From positions 1 through 14,254 of the forward strand of contig JAJZAL010000135.1 in assembly GCA_021799405.1 (NCBI GenBank): DNA of 14,254 bases. Direction: 5' to 3'. The notes under the pieces were generated by a model that did not search any database, was not told where the DNA came from, and saw only the letters and a list, made by a program, of their open reading frames with translations. The position numbers and the translations under genes were made by a program. This stretch comes from Acidobacteriota bacterium (GTDB lineage: Bacteria > Acidobacteriota > Terriglobia > Terriglobales > Acidobacteriaceae). Of the stretch, positions 6,318 to 14,074 are shown in pieces; position 1 is the first letter of the stretch; every line of letters starts with the position of its first letter.

Positions 6318-8281
6318 AGTATTTCTTTGTGAGGGCTGTAGCCGTTCCACTGGCTGCTGTTGCTCTCACGGTTTTTTCCGCCGCGGCTCAGAGCAGCAAT
6401 CCACCTGCCTCGCCACGATCCGCGCCCTCTACGAATGCGCCACAGCCCAGGCAGACGCCCGAAGCTCCCGGCCAGGTCATCTTTTCCCGCTCCACCGGCA
6501 ACAATGGCCAAACCTCCGCGCAGGCCGGTGCGGCAGCCGGGTCGCAGACGGCCGCTCCAACGGCAAATGACGCCGAACGCGCGGCCGTTGCCTTCACCGC
6601 CTACGAGATGGATGTGCATCTGCGCCCAGCCGAGCATTACATTGCCGTGCGGGCCCTTCTGACCGTGCGCAACAGCGGCCAGAGTCCGCTGCCGCTCATT
6701 CCGCTGCAAATCTCCTCTTCGCTGAACTGGGAGCGAATTCGCGTCGAAAACAAGGACGTGCATTTTCCCGTAGCCACCCTCAACTCCGACGAGGATCACA
6801 CCGGCCAGCTACACGAGGCGGCGGTACCGCTCGCCCAGCCACTGGCTCCCGGCGCCTCCATGCAGCTTGACGTCACCTACTCCGGCGCCATTGAGCAAAC
6901 CGCCAAGCGGCTCATCGCCATCGGCACGCCGGAGGACGTCGCACTCCACTCGGACTGGGACCGCATCGGACTCGATTTCACCGGTCTGCGTGGCTTTGGC
7001 AATGTGGTCTGGTACCCGGTATCCAGCGTGCCCGTGATTCTGGGTGACGGCGCGCGTGTCTTCGACGAGATGGGCGAGCACAAGCTGCACATGACAGGCG
7101 TACATTTCCAGCTGCGGCTGTCGGTCGAGTTTTCCATCGGTAACGCGCCCACCGTGGCGGTGATCAATGGCTATCCCGAGCCGCTTTCCATCACTAACGC
7201 CGGCGTCGACGTCGAGGGCGTAGCGACCGCCAACGTCGCCGGCGCCACGCTCGGGTTTGAAACGCCCAGCCTGTTTATAGCCAACCGCGAGCCTCACAAA
7301 GCCACCAACGCCACCCTCTGGACGCTTCCCACGAATGCCGCCGCGGTGCCTGCCTGGAGTACGGCCATTTCCGATGTCACGCCCTTGTTGCAGGACTGGC
7401 TCGGAGAGCGGCCCCGCTCGCAACTCACGATCCTTGATCTGCCCGGCGCAGGCGATGCGCCCTTTGAGACCGGCGTTCTGCTGGCAATCCCCGTCCAGCC
7501 GGCACCAGCCGAGCAGTTGGATAGCGTGCTGGCCCACGCACTCACCCACGCATGGATGCCGTCGCCCCGCGCATGGATCAGCGAAGGCGTAGCCCAGTTT
7601 ATGCGCACGCTCTGGATTGAAAAGCAGAGCGGCCGCAAAAAGGCGCTCGAATCACTCGAAGCCTTTCGATCCGCGCTGGCTCTGGCGGAGCCTTCCAGCC
7701 CCGGCCAGAGCTCCGGCCAGCCGCTCAATGAGGCCTATTCGCCCGTCTACTATCGCGTCAAGGCCGCCTATGTTCTGTGGATGCTGCGCGACATTGTGGG
7801 CGACAGTACACTCGCCTCCGCATTTCGCGCTTACAATCCCGCCGAAGACGTGGGCTCGCCGTCAGGCCGAAGTTATTTTGAGAAACTGCTGGAGCAGACC
7901 GGCAACCGGGATCTCTCCTGGTTCTTTTCCGACTGGATCGATGCCGACAAGGGACTGCCTGACCTGAGTATCGCTGGCGTGTACCCCAGCGTCGCTTCGC
8001 CGGGGTCATGGCTGGTTGCCGTGAATATCGCCAATAACGGCTATGCCGCGGCCGAAGTTCCCGTCAGCGTGCGCTCGCCTGATGGCTCGGTCACGCAACG
8101 GGTTCTGGTTCCCGCGCGCGCCAGAATCGTGCGCCGTATCCTCGTTCTCAACAAACCGACTGAGGTGCAGGTCAACGACGGTGTCGTTCCCGAGATCGAA
8201 GCCAGCATTCACATCACCAACCTGACCCCTACGGCCGGCGGCTCATCCTCCTCCAGCAGCCCCAATCCGCAAAAGCAGTAA
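6314..8281 (+). CDS. secreted M1/MA-peptidase-like protein with degenerate HExxH
   Basis: A 655-residue protein starting at the ATGA overlap with rlmB. Residues 1-25 form a signal peptide (basic start, hydrophobic core, cleavage after A-A-A before Q26). A Pro/Ser/Ala/Gln-rich spacer runs to about 75. An M1-aminopeptidase-like N-terminal beta domain covers about 80-300. A gluzincin-like helical domain covers about 320-545, and a beta-sandwich tail ends in a six-serine run. In the gluzincin core, H408-A409-L410-T411-H412 stands where HExxH is expected, with W-I-S-E424-G-V-A-Q-F eleven residues after the second His. The zinc ligands (two His and one Glu) are kept, but the catalytic Glu is Ala. 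The short spacing to E424 resembles the MA-like peptidase family more than M1, where it is 18. It may be an inactive, zinc-binding periplasmic protein. The frame is intact and codon use is normal, so it is not a pseudogene. Confidence 0.78.
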   Translation: MKYFFVRAVAVPLAAVALTVFSAAAQSSNPPASPRSAPSTNAPQPRQTPEAPGQVIFSRSTGNNGQTSAQAGAAAGSQTAAPTANDAERAAVAFTAYEMDVHLRPAEHYIAVRALLTVRNSGQSPLPLIPLQISSSLNWERIRVENKDVHFPVATLNSDEDHTGQLHEAAVPLAQPLAPGASMQLDVTYSGAIEQTAKRLIAIGTPEDVALHSDWDRIGLDFTGLRGFGNVVWYPVSSVPVILGDGARVFDEMGEHKLHMTGVHFQLRLSVEFSIGNAPTVAVINGYPEPLSITNAGVDVEGVATANVAGATLGFETPSLFIANREPHKATNATLWTLPTNAAAVPAWSTAISDVTPLLQDWLGERPRSQLTILDLPGAGDAPFETGVLLAIPVQPAPAEQLDSVLAHALTHAWMPSPRAWISEGVAQFMRTLWIEKQSGRKKALESLEAFRSALALAEPSSPGQSSGQPLNEAYSPVYYRVKAAYVLWMLRDIVGDSTLASAFRAYNPAEDVGSPSGRSYFEKLLEQTGNRDLSWFFSDWIDADKGLPDLSIAGVYPSVASPGSWLVAVNIANNGYAAAEVPVSVRSPDGSVTQRVLVPARARIVRRILVLNKPTEVQVNDGVVPEIEASIHITNLTPTAGGSSSSSSPNPQKQ

Positions 8282-8336
8282 CCCGCCCGGCCCCCCACCG
8301 TGCGCTCATCTTGCGGAAAAGGTGGGTGGCCGCGGG
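8282..8336. terminator. GC-rich hairpin between convergent genes
   Basis: Arms GGCCCCCCACC (8289-8299) and GGTGGGTGGCC (8321-8331) pair with one mismatch around a 21-nt loop. A further CCCGC/GCGGG pairing (8282-8286 with 8332-8336) lies across a 2-nt bulge. It starts directly after the peptidase-like gene's stop and lies before the end of ssb. No T-run follows on either strand, so it is a possible bidirectional terminator or RNA-stability element, not a classic intrinsic terminator. Confidence 0.45.
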
Positions 8337-8409
8337 ATTCCAACAACAGGAAATGGCTCGAATCCAGAGCGATCCGACAGAATTTTGAAAATGGAAACTC
8401 AAGCCCGCC

Positions 8410-8871
8410 CTAAAACGGAATATCTTCGTCAGAAATCTCGGCAGACTGCGCGTAGTCGTTTGAACCAGCCGGCGTGCGCTGGTCGAAGTTGGCCGCCGAG
8501 TTCGAATTGGCTGCCCGGCTCGGCATGCCTTCATCGCGGCCTGAGAGCAGTGAAAGGTCGTTGACGATGATCTCAGTCCGGTAGCGCTTGGCGCCGGTTT
8601 CTTTGTCGTCCCAGCTCCGCGTCTGGATCTTGCCCTCAATATACAGCTTGGATCCCTTCTTTACGTAATCGCGGATAATCTCGGCGGTACGGCCGAAGGC
8701 CACCAGATTGTGCCACTCGGTGTGATCCTGCCAGTTGCCCTGCGCGTCCTTCTGCCGGTCGCTTGTTGCCAGCGTGAAGTTGGCCACCATGGTGCCGCCG
8801 CCGGTGGAGCGAATCTCCGGATCCTTGCCCACGTTGCCCAAAAGAATGACCTTGTTAACACTCTTCGCCAT
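8410..8871 (-). CDS. ssb: single-stranded DNA-binding protein
   Basis: A 153-residue SSB that coats single-stranded DNA in replication, recombination and repair. The OB-fold occupies about residues 3-108, with N-K-V-I-L-L-G-N-V-G-K-D-P-E, the W-H-N-L-V-A-F-G segment and G-S-K-L-Y-I-E-G-K. A polar, flexible linker (Asn/Ser/Ala-rich) leads to the acidic tip D-E-D-I-P-F, the conserved docking peptide for partner repair proteins. Length is normal for a short bacterial SSB. The ATG at 8871 has AAAGGA about 11 nt upstream and a TATACT -10 candidate further up. The gene stands alone on its strand, with no rpsF or rpsR beside it. Confidence 0.95.
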   Translation of the reverse strand: MAKSVNKVILLGNVGKDPEIRSTGGGTMVANFTLATSDRQKDAQGNWQDHTEWHNLVAFGRTAEIIRDYVKKGSKLYIEGKIQTRSWDDKETGAKRYRTEIIVNDLSLLSGRDEGMPSRAANSNSAANFDQRTPAGSNDYAQSAEISDEDIPF

Positions 8872-8899
8872 ATACGTTCAAATCCTTTCGGTCTCAGAA

Positions 8900-8905
8900 A
8901 GTATA
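8900..8905 (-). promoter_or_regulatory. candidate -10 box for ssb
   Basis: TATACT on the minus strand lies 28 bp upstream of the ssb ATG, a suitable distance. The best -35-like sequence, TTGCCT (8920-8925), is only 14 bp away, which is short, so the -35 assignment is doubtful. Confidence 0.38.
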
Positions 8906-8925
8906 AACGCTCCGGCATCAGGCAA

Positions 8926-9336
8926 GCGGATTCAGTCAATCCCGCGCGATCTCTGATGCGTTTATCGCACGGCAGCGGAGAGCATAGACAGCTTCCCGCC
9001 TCACCGACTCGTTTGCCTCAAGCCGGAGCACTCAAACGAACAAGAATCCCGGCCAACGTTACCCTGCGTACCTCGTGGGCTGGCACTGTACTGAAATGAG
9101 CACCTGCAGAGGGATCGATTCACTGGCTTCTCTCGAAGCCCTGCAAAAAGCGCCGGCATGGCATTTCTGCCTTTGGAACGTCGGCGTATTTCACCATGCC
9201 TTCTTGATTCATCTCAAGGTAAAGGCTCCCATTCTCCGCGAGAGTCCGTATCCGGCAACCTTATGTGCGACTTCTGACGGGACATGAATACCTTCAGAAA
9301 AGGCAGAATCAAAACACGGCGCATCGATGTGATCTG
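8926..9336. other. long intergenic stretch upstream of ssb
   Basis: Upstream of the ssb promoter, toward the end of the aldo/keto reductase gene, I see no established gene. A perfect small hairpin GGCTTC-TCTC-GAAGCC lies at 9125-9140; on the minus strand its loop is GAGA. A minus-strand frame open from 9260 to 9120, with ATG at 9212 (30 codons, ending R-S-Q), has fairly natural composition but no good ribosome site and no family. No tRNA arms or T-loop consensus are visible. Confidence 0.45.
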
Positions 9337-10314
9337 TCACGCGTCAATATGGCTGCGAAGAAATGCACCCATCGCCGCCTTGTGCTCATCGGCGATCGAG
9401 TCTGATATTCGCCGCATTTCGGCGTCGGGCAGCGGTGCGAAGTCTCGCGCCAGCGCGGCGTTCCGTTCCACATACTCGCGTTTCGGCATTCCAATGACCG
9501 CCGTGCTCACCGGAAGGGACATGGAAAAATAGACCAGCTTCTCAACCGGAGCTTTACCCAGCAGCCACTCCTGCCCGAAGACCTTCATGGCAATCACGCC
9601 GAGTTTCTTGCGGTTGGCCACCGGCAACGCGACGGTTTCAAAGTTGCCCTCCGGCATCGGAATCGCCTTATTCTTTGTCCCAAAATCCATGCGCGTCAAA
9701 CCCGCATTCAGGGCCATCTGAGTACAATCGAAGTCGTGCCGCTCCAGCGCCGCTGCCAATGTATGCGGATCGGTATGGCTGGTTATACCCGCGAAGCGCG
9801 TCATCTTCTGGTCGCGCGCCCAGTAAAGCGCTTTCAATGCGCCGTCCGGGGCTTCAATTGCAGCAAGATCTTCAGCGCGTCCCAGGCTATGAATATGGAG
9901 CACATCCACGTGGTCGGTCTGCAGCCGTTGCAGGCTGCTCTCAATCATGCGCTTGGCCTCGTCGGATTTGCGGGCGATGAATTTCGTTGCCAGCACCACT
10001 TCATTGCGCCGCGTCTTCATCACTTCGCCAATCCGCAACTCGCTCTCGCCATGTTCGCCATACTCGTGCGCCGTATCGATGTAGCTTATGCCGAGATCAA
10101 TGGCGTGGTTCAACACGGCAATTGCCTCATCTGCATTCTGATACATCAGGTAGCGGCTCCCCCCGCCAAAGGCGAGGATTGGGACCTTCACTCCAGTCTT
10201 GCCGAACGGACGAGTCGGCATCTTCTTGCTCCCAGCGAAGGCTATGCTGGGCAGGAGCGCAGTTGCGCAGCCCAATGCGGATGCTTCGACAAACTGACGA
10301 CGCGAGATCTTCAT
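9337..10314 (-). CDS. Tat-exported aldo/keto reductase
   Basis: A 325-residue NAD(P)H-dependent oxidoreductase of the AKR (alpha/beta)8-barrel family, reducing a carbonyl or oxidising a sugar or alcohol. It opens with a Tat signal: S4-R5-R6-Q7-F8, then a hydrophobic stretch to an A-F-A cleavage site near residue 27. Export in folded form with cofactor is therefore expected. The AKR catalytic tetrad is complete: D80 in Y-I-D-T-A, Y85 in H-E-Y-G, K111 in L-A-T-K-F and H142 in H-I-H-S. The ATG at 10314 has GGAGG 5 nt upstream and begins the Tat motif. The frame extends further upstream to an ATG at 10482, but that stretch has no protein-like character. The exported location suggests a role on periplasmic sugars or quinone-like compounds, an inference only. 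The gene is divergent from the DUF4184 gene. Confidence 0.9.
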   Translation of the reverse strand: MKISRRQFVEASALGCATALLPSIAFAGSKKMPTRPFGKTGVKVPILAFGGGSRYLMYQNADEAIAVLNHAIDLGISYIDTAHEYGEHGESELRIGEVMKTRRNEVVLATKFIARKSDEAKRMIESSLQRLQTDHVDVLHIHSLGRAEDLAAIEAPDGALKALYWARDQKMTRFAGITSHTDPHTLAAALERHDFDCTQMALNAGLTRMDFGTKNKAIPMPEGNFETVALPVANRKKLGVIAMKVFGQEWLLGKAPVEKLVYFSMSLPVSTAVIGMPKREYVERNAALARDFAPLPDAEMRRISDSIADEHKAAMGAFLRSHIDA

Positions 10315-10643
10315 GATTTCCTCCAGCGCATCTATCTTCGCACGATGGGTAATGGGTTGGCCTGATTCCCGCGCCGACGCCATCTCCCCATCCGTCTGCC
10401 TTCTCAGTCCAGGCCGGCTCGCGCGCTGATTCCACAATGGCCACATCGGCGGGCAAAAGGTTGCCGCAACCGTACATCCCAATCCCCTGCGCGTCCAAAG
10501 ACTTAAACGTAGATACCTTCAGCCGCACGGAGCGGAACGAAATCACAAGCGGATTTCGCCTGCATCAAAATCCAGAAAGGAGGTATGCTTTCTCTACGGT
10601 TGCCATTGTCGCGTCTTAACTCCAATAGGAGAAGCTTGGAATC
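10315..10643. other. divergent intergenic region with a strong isolated Shine-Dalgarno
   Basis: A 329-bp gap between the divergent AKR and DUF4184 genes, presumably with both promoters. AGAAAGGAGGT (10574-10584) is an 11-nt perfect complement of the usual 16S rRNA 3' end. It is directly followed by an ATG (10585) that opens a 38-codon frame ending at 10701, out of frame with the DUF4184 gene. No clear -35/-10 pair was found. The several open frames across the rest do not resemble known proteins. Confidence 0.45.
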
Positions 10644-11429
10644 ATGCCGTTTACTCTTTCCCATGCTGCCGCCGCGATCCCATTTCGGCGAACGCCGTTG
10701 ATCATGTCTGCGATTGTAATGGGATGCTTTGCGCCCGATTTTCCCTATTTCCTCTCTCTATCGCCACGCACGTTCTTCGGCCACACGTTCGCAGGCATGT
10801 TTATCTTCGATTTGCCGCTCGCAATTGCCGCGCTCTGGCTCTTTCACGCCCTCATCAAGCAGCCAATGTTGATGTTTCTGCCAACCGGAATTCGGCGCAG
10901 GCTTACCACCGGTGTCAACACCTTCCCGTTCTGGCCGTTGAAGCGTCTCTCTTTGATTGTGCTTTCCGTCCTGATCGGTACGGCGACGCACCTTCTATGG
11001 GACTCGTTCACTCATCGCAACTCCTGGACCTATCAGAACTGGGCGTTCCTGCGGGAGTCGGTTGAGTTGCCGGTCAGCGGCGAAATGCAGATGTACAACC
11101 TGCTGGAGTATGCATGCAGCATCCTCGGCCTCGCGGTGCTTGCCGTCTGGATTTGGCACTGGTATCGCACCACCAACCCCTCTGCCGCGCCGATCACTCT
11201 CCCCGTAGATGCCGCGCAAAGGCGTGCTCTCGTGGCTGTCTTGCCGGTCCTCACAACGCTCGGTGGCGCCTTGCGCGCCTATCACGATAACGGAATCCAC
11301 CTGCAGATTCGGCCAATCATGCATTTCATGGTCGATACGCTGATTTCCGCTATCGTCTTTTTCCTGCTAGGGCTGTTTGTTTATGGCGTGATTCTCCGCC
11401 AGCACAGGCGCGCGCCTGTCAAAGTCTGA
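10644..11429 (+). CDS. DUF4184 family integral membrane protein
   Basis: A 261-residue polytopic membrane protein of the DUF4184 family, related in layout to YdjM-like membrane-bound metal-dependent hydrolases. The canonical start M-P-F-T-L-S-H is followed by G-C-F-A-P-D-F-P-Y-F, then H-T-F-A-G (residue 49 region), a D-L-P segment and H-L-L-W-D-S-F-T-H. These His/Asp positions could form an intramembrane metal site. About five or six hydrophobic segments are visible, the last two close to the C-terminus, which ends in a basic tail. An AGGAG lies 12 nt upstream of the ATG, a rather long spacing. The frame is closed upstream by a TAG at 10626, so no earlier start exists. The function is not established. 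A 13-bp stem-loop begins 6 nt after the stop. Confidence 0.83.
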   Translation: MPFTLSHAAAAIPFRRTPLIMSAIVMGCFAPDFPYFLSLSPRTFFGHTFAGMFIFDLPLAIAALWLFHALIKQPMLMFLPTGIRRRLTTGVNTFPFWPLKRLSLIVLSVLIGTATHLLWDSFTHRNSWTYQNWAFLRESVELPVSGEMQMYNLLEYACSILGLAVLAVWIWHWYRTTNPSAAPITLPVDAAQRRALVAVLPVLTTLGGALRAYHDNGIHLQIRPIMHFMVDTLISAIVFFLLGLFVYGVILRQHRRAPVKV

Positions 11430-11435
11430 GACAAA

Positions 11436-11477
11436 GCCGGGGCTGGCGCGGCGCGCATCCGCTCCGCCAGTCCCGGC
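11436..11477 (+). terminator. 13-bp stem-loop after the DUF4184 gene
   Basis: Arms GCCGGGGCTGGCG (11436-11448) and CGCCAGTCCCGGC (11465-11477) pair fully in plus-strand RNA with one G-U pair, around a 16-nt loop. The stem begins 6 nt after the TGA. No U-run follows, so it is a non-canonical terminator or 3'-end protector. On the minus strand one pair is lost, but TTTGTC follows. Confidence 0.5.
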
Positions 11478-11491
11478 CGCTCAAGGTAGCC

Positions 11492-11513
11492 GGGAAGCCG
11501 CATTTGGCTTCCC
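11492..11513. repeat. perfect 8-bp inverted repeat
   Basis: GGGAAGCC (11492-11499) and GGCTTCCC (11506-11513) flank the 6-nt loop GCATTT. It lies midway between the convergent DUF4184 and GH3 genes and would form in RNA from either strand. No T-run is nearby. Confidence 0.5.
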
Positions 11514-11615
11514 TGCCCTCAGTGCGAGTCCGCTCCGCAGGCCAGCGCGCCACAGGACGGCGCAAAGAGGAAGGCCCGTTTCGGCGTCACCAGCAACAGA
11601 ATGCGGCTCTATCCC

Positions 11616-11638
11616 GATGGACAAATGAAATGTCCATC
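11616..11638 (-). terminator. 8-bp hairpin just after the GH3 gene
   Basis: GATGGACA (11616-11623) and TGTCCATC (11631-11638) pair perfectly around a 7-nt AT-rich loop. In the GH3 transcript it begins 5 nt after the TGA. No U-run follows, so it may protect the 3' end or act together with the stem at 11492-11513. Confidence 0.45.
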
Positions 11639-11643
11639 CCGGT

Positions 11644-13899
11644 TCATGGCTCGACCCGAATTGTCTGCCGGGCGCGGATATCGTCTGAAGAAGCACCGAC
11701 GCGGATCTCCACCTGGTCCGGCTCCAGAACCCAATGCCCTGCTGCTGTATCCCAGTACCGGAGAGAGTTGGCTTCCAGCGGGAGCATTACGGTCTTTGTT
11801 TCTCCGGCCGCAAGATGTACACGCTCGAATCCCTTCAGTTCCTCGATCGGCCGCTCCACCTTTGAATTCAGGTGCGTGACGTAGAGTTGCACCACCTCAT
11901 CGCCGCTTCGGTCGCCGGTATTGCGGATGTCGATGCTTGCCTGCAGGGCACCACTACTATGAAGGGTGTTCGCGCTGAGCCTGAGATTCGAATACTTGAA
12001 TGTCGTGTAACTTAAGCCATAACCAAAAGCATAAAGAGGCTTCTGGCGCAGATACATGTATGTCCGCCCGTGGCGAATGTCGTAATCCGTCATCGGCGGA
12101 AGCTGATCCATCGAGGCAACCCACGTCTCTGTCAGACGCCCTGCGGGGTTGAAATCGCCAAAGAGAATATCTGCCAGCCCGCTGCCTTCCTCCTGGCTGC
12201 TGTGCGTCATCTCCAGAATCGCCGGCACGTGCTCCTGCGACCATGTCGTCGTATAAGGGAAGCTCGCATCGAGCACAACGATCGTGTGGGGATTGGCGGC
12301 GTACACGGCCTTGGCAATCTGTTCCTGTTCAAGAGTCAGCGAAGTGCGATCCACTCCCTCATGGCCTTCGCTGGGCAGGTTGCACTTATGCCAGCCCGGC
12401 CCGCCGCAAGTGGGACTGTTGCCGATGATCACAATCGCGACGTCGGCGCGCCGGGCAAGATCCGCAGCCTGGCTGAGATCACTACCTGTCGCATACTGCA
12501 CCGAGACATGCGCACCCGCGCGCTTGCGAATGCCTTCAAGCGGGCTGATCGCGTAGGGAGGCGTTCCGCCATACAAGTCGCCGAGCACCTTGTCCGCGTC
12601 CGGACCGATGACAGCGATCGAGTGGAGCTTCGTCGCGTCGAGCGGGAGCGTCTGGTGCTCATTCTTCAGCAGAACAATGGACTCGTCAGTCACCTTGCGC
12701 GCCAGCGCCTTGTGTGCCGGCCAGTACCACGGATCGCCTTTGGCCGCATCGACATCGGTGATGCCAATACCTGAATAGGGTACGCGGTTCGCCGGGTCCA
12801 GCAGGCCGAGTCGAATCATGACGCGCAGCAGTCCGCGCAAATCCGCATCAATGTCGGCTCCGCTCACCAGGCCCTGCTGAACCGCCTCGCGCGTAGCCTG
12901 CGTGGTCTTTGCATAGTTATCAATAAACTCATTTACGCCGGCATGAATCGCCCCAGCCGCCGCTTCGGGCAGCGTCTTGTAATAATGATGGTTCGTCACC
13001 AGCATCGTCAAAGCTCCGCCGTCCGTGCAGGTGATGCCGTTGAAGCCCCACTCTTTCCTCACCACATTCTTCAGCACCGGATTTACGGCCATGGGGATGC
13101 CGTTCCACGAATTGTAGGCGGTCATGAAGCCAGCCGCGTGGCCCTCTTCAATACCCATGCGAAACGGCACCGAATAATACTCACGGAACAAGCGCTCATC
13201 GAAGTTCGAAGATCCGCTGGTCCTCCCATCTTCATTGCTGTTGGCGAGGAAGTGCTTCATCAGAGACGCCGAGAGCCAATAGCGCGGATTGTCGCCCTGC
13301 AGGCCCTTCACAAACGCAACCGCCAACGTTCCCGTCTCGAAGGGATCTTCGCCGTACGACTCCTCTCCACGGCCCCAGCGGGGATCGCGCGCCAGGTCCG
13401 CATTCGGCGCGCGCACGATCAGGCCTCCACGATGATAACGGCCCACGATATAGCGAGTCTCAAATCCCTCTACTCCAGCCGCCTGCTCAAGCAAAGCCGG
13501 ATCCCACGTCTGGCCTAATCCGCGCGCTTGCGGAAACTGCGTGGTAGGAATGACAACTTTGCCCGGCCCCTCCCAGTTGCCGGGACCGCCCTGCGATACG
13601 CCGTGCAATCCCTCCACATGACCGGTGCCGACCACGCCCAGCCTCGGCACATCGGACGCCGAGATCATGCCCCTGGAAAGCGCTTCATTGCTGAGCATGT
13701 CGATCTTCTCATCAAGCGTCATGCGCGAAAGAAGATCCGTGATGCGCTGCTCGGTGGGTAGATTGGGATTTTGAAATGGATACTGATAGGCTTGCTGCGC
13801 GTGCGACGCGATCACGAAGAGGACAAGAACTGGAAATAGCATCAGCTTCGCGCATAATCCGAAGAATTTCGATGTCGATTTAGTCATAAATATTGCCAT
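11644..13899 (-). CDS. secreted GH3 beta-glycosidase (glucosidase/xylosidase type)
   Basis: A 751-residue exo-acting family 3 glycoside hydrolase, releasing terminal beta-linked glucose or xylose. A signal peptide spans residues 1-34 (hydrophobic core about 19-31, cleavage after S-H-A before Q-Q). The N-terminal barrel contains W-G-R-G-E-E-S-Y-G-E-D-P, K215-H216-F and the nucleophile D293 in T-C-T-D-G-G-A. The alpha/beta sandwich domain has the E511-G-H-E514 segment before V-D-R-T-S-L, a likely acid/base region, and Q-E-E-G-S-G-L-A-D-I-L-F-G. A fibronectin III-like domain occupies about 625-750, with F-G-Y-G-L-S-Y-T. G-R-T-Y-M-Y-L resembles xylosidase-type members. The frame is open to 14064. 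The start at 13899 was chosen because AAGGA lies 4 nt upstream and it begins a normal signal peptide; alternatives are 13887 and 13974 (GGGGAG 8 nt upstream). A second gene on the same strand ends 275 bp upstream. Confidence 0.93.
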   Translation of the reverse strand: MAIFMTKSTSKFFGLCAKLMLFPVLVLFVIASHAQQAYQYPFQNPNLPTEQRITDLLSRMTLDEKIDMLSNEALSRGMISASDVPRLGVVGTGHVEGLHGVSQGGPGNWEGPGKVVIPTTQFPQARGLGQTWDPALLEQAAGVEGFETRYIVGRYHRGGLIVRAPNADLARDPRWGRGEESYGEDPFETGTLAVAFVKGLQGDNPRYWLSASLMKHFLANSNEDGRTSGSSNFDERLFREYYSVPFRMGIEEGHAAGFMTAYNSWNGIPMAVNPVLKNVVRKEWGFNGITCTDGGALTMLVTNHHYYKTLPEAAAGAIHAGVNEFIDNYAKTTQATREAVQQGLVSGADIDADLRGLLRVMIRLGLLDPANRVPYSGIGITDVDAAKGDPWYWPAHKALARKVTDESIVLLKNEHQTLPLDATKLHSIAVIGPDADKVLGDLYGGTPPYAISPLEGIRKRAGAHVSVQYATGSDLSQAADLARRADVAIVIIGNSPTCGGPGWHKCNLPSEGHEGVDRTSLTLEQEQIAKAVYAANPHTIVVLDASFPYTTTWSQEHVPAILEMTHSSQEEGSGLADILFGDFNPAGRLTETWVASMDQLPPMTDYDIRHGRTYMYLRQKPLYAFGYGLSYTTFKYSNLRLSANTLHSSGALQASIDIRNTGDRSGDEVVQLYVTHLNSKVERPIEELKGFERVHLAAGETKTVMLPLEANSLRYWDTAAGHWVLEPDQVEIRVGASSDDIRARQTIRVEP

Positions 13900-14074
13900 C
13901 TTTTCCTTATTGGAGCCCTTGTTGTCCTTGCAGTCAAAGAAGTTCTTCCGTAGCCGTTGGTTGAGTAAATCCATCCTTGTTTCTCCCCGGTTTTTGGTAG
14001 CCTGTGAATTGCCCAGCAATCGCGGCAGTCCCGTTACACGGCAACCTGAGATTGCCCGTACCATGACTTCAATA

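Noticed and set aside
6809..7549. 246-codon minus-strand frame inside the peptidase-like gene
   Set aside because: Gly/Arg-rich antisense shadow of a strong coding frame.
8926..9336. Possible tRNA or small RNA in the gap upstream of ssb
   Set aside because: No T-loop consensus, acceptor pairing or terminator-type hairpin with T-run could be found on either strand.
10315..10482. 56-residue N-terminal extension of the aldo/keto reductase
   Set aside because: It would bury the Tat motif, has no protein-like character, and the ATG at 10314 has a strong GGAGG.
12070..12774. 234-codon plus-strand frame inside the GH3 gene
   Set aside because: Antisense shadow; the GH3 motifs on the other strand are unambiguous.
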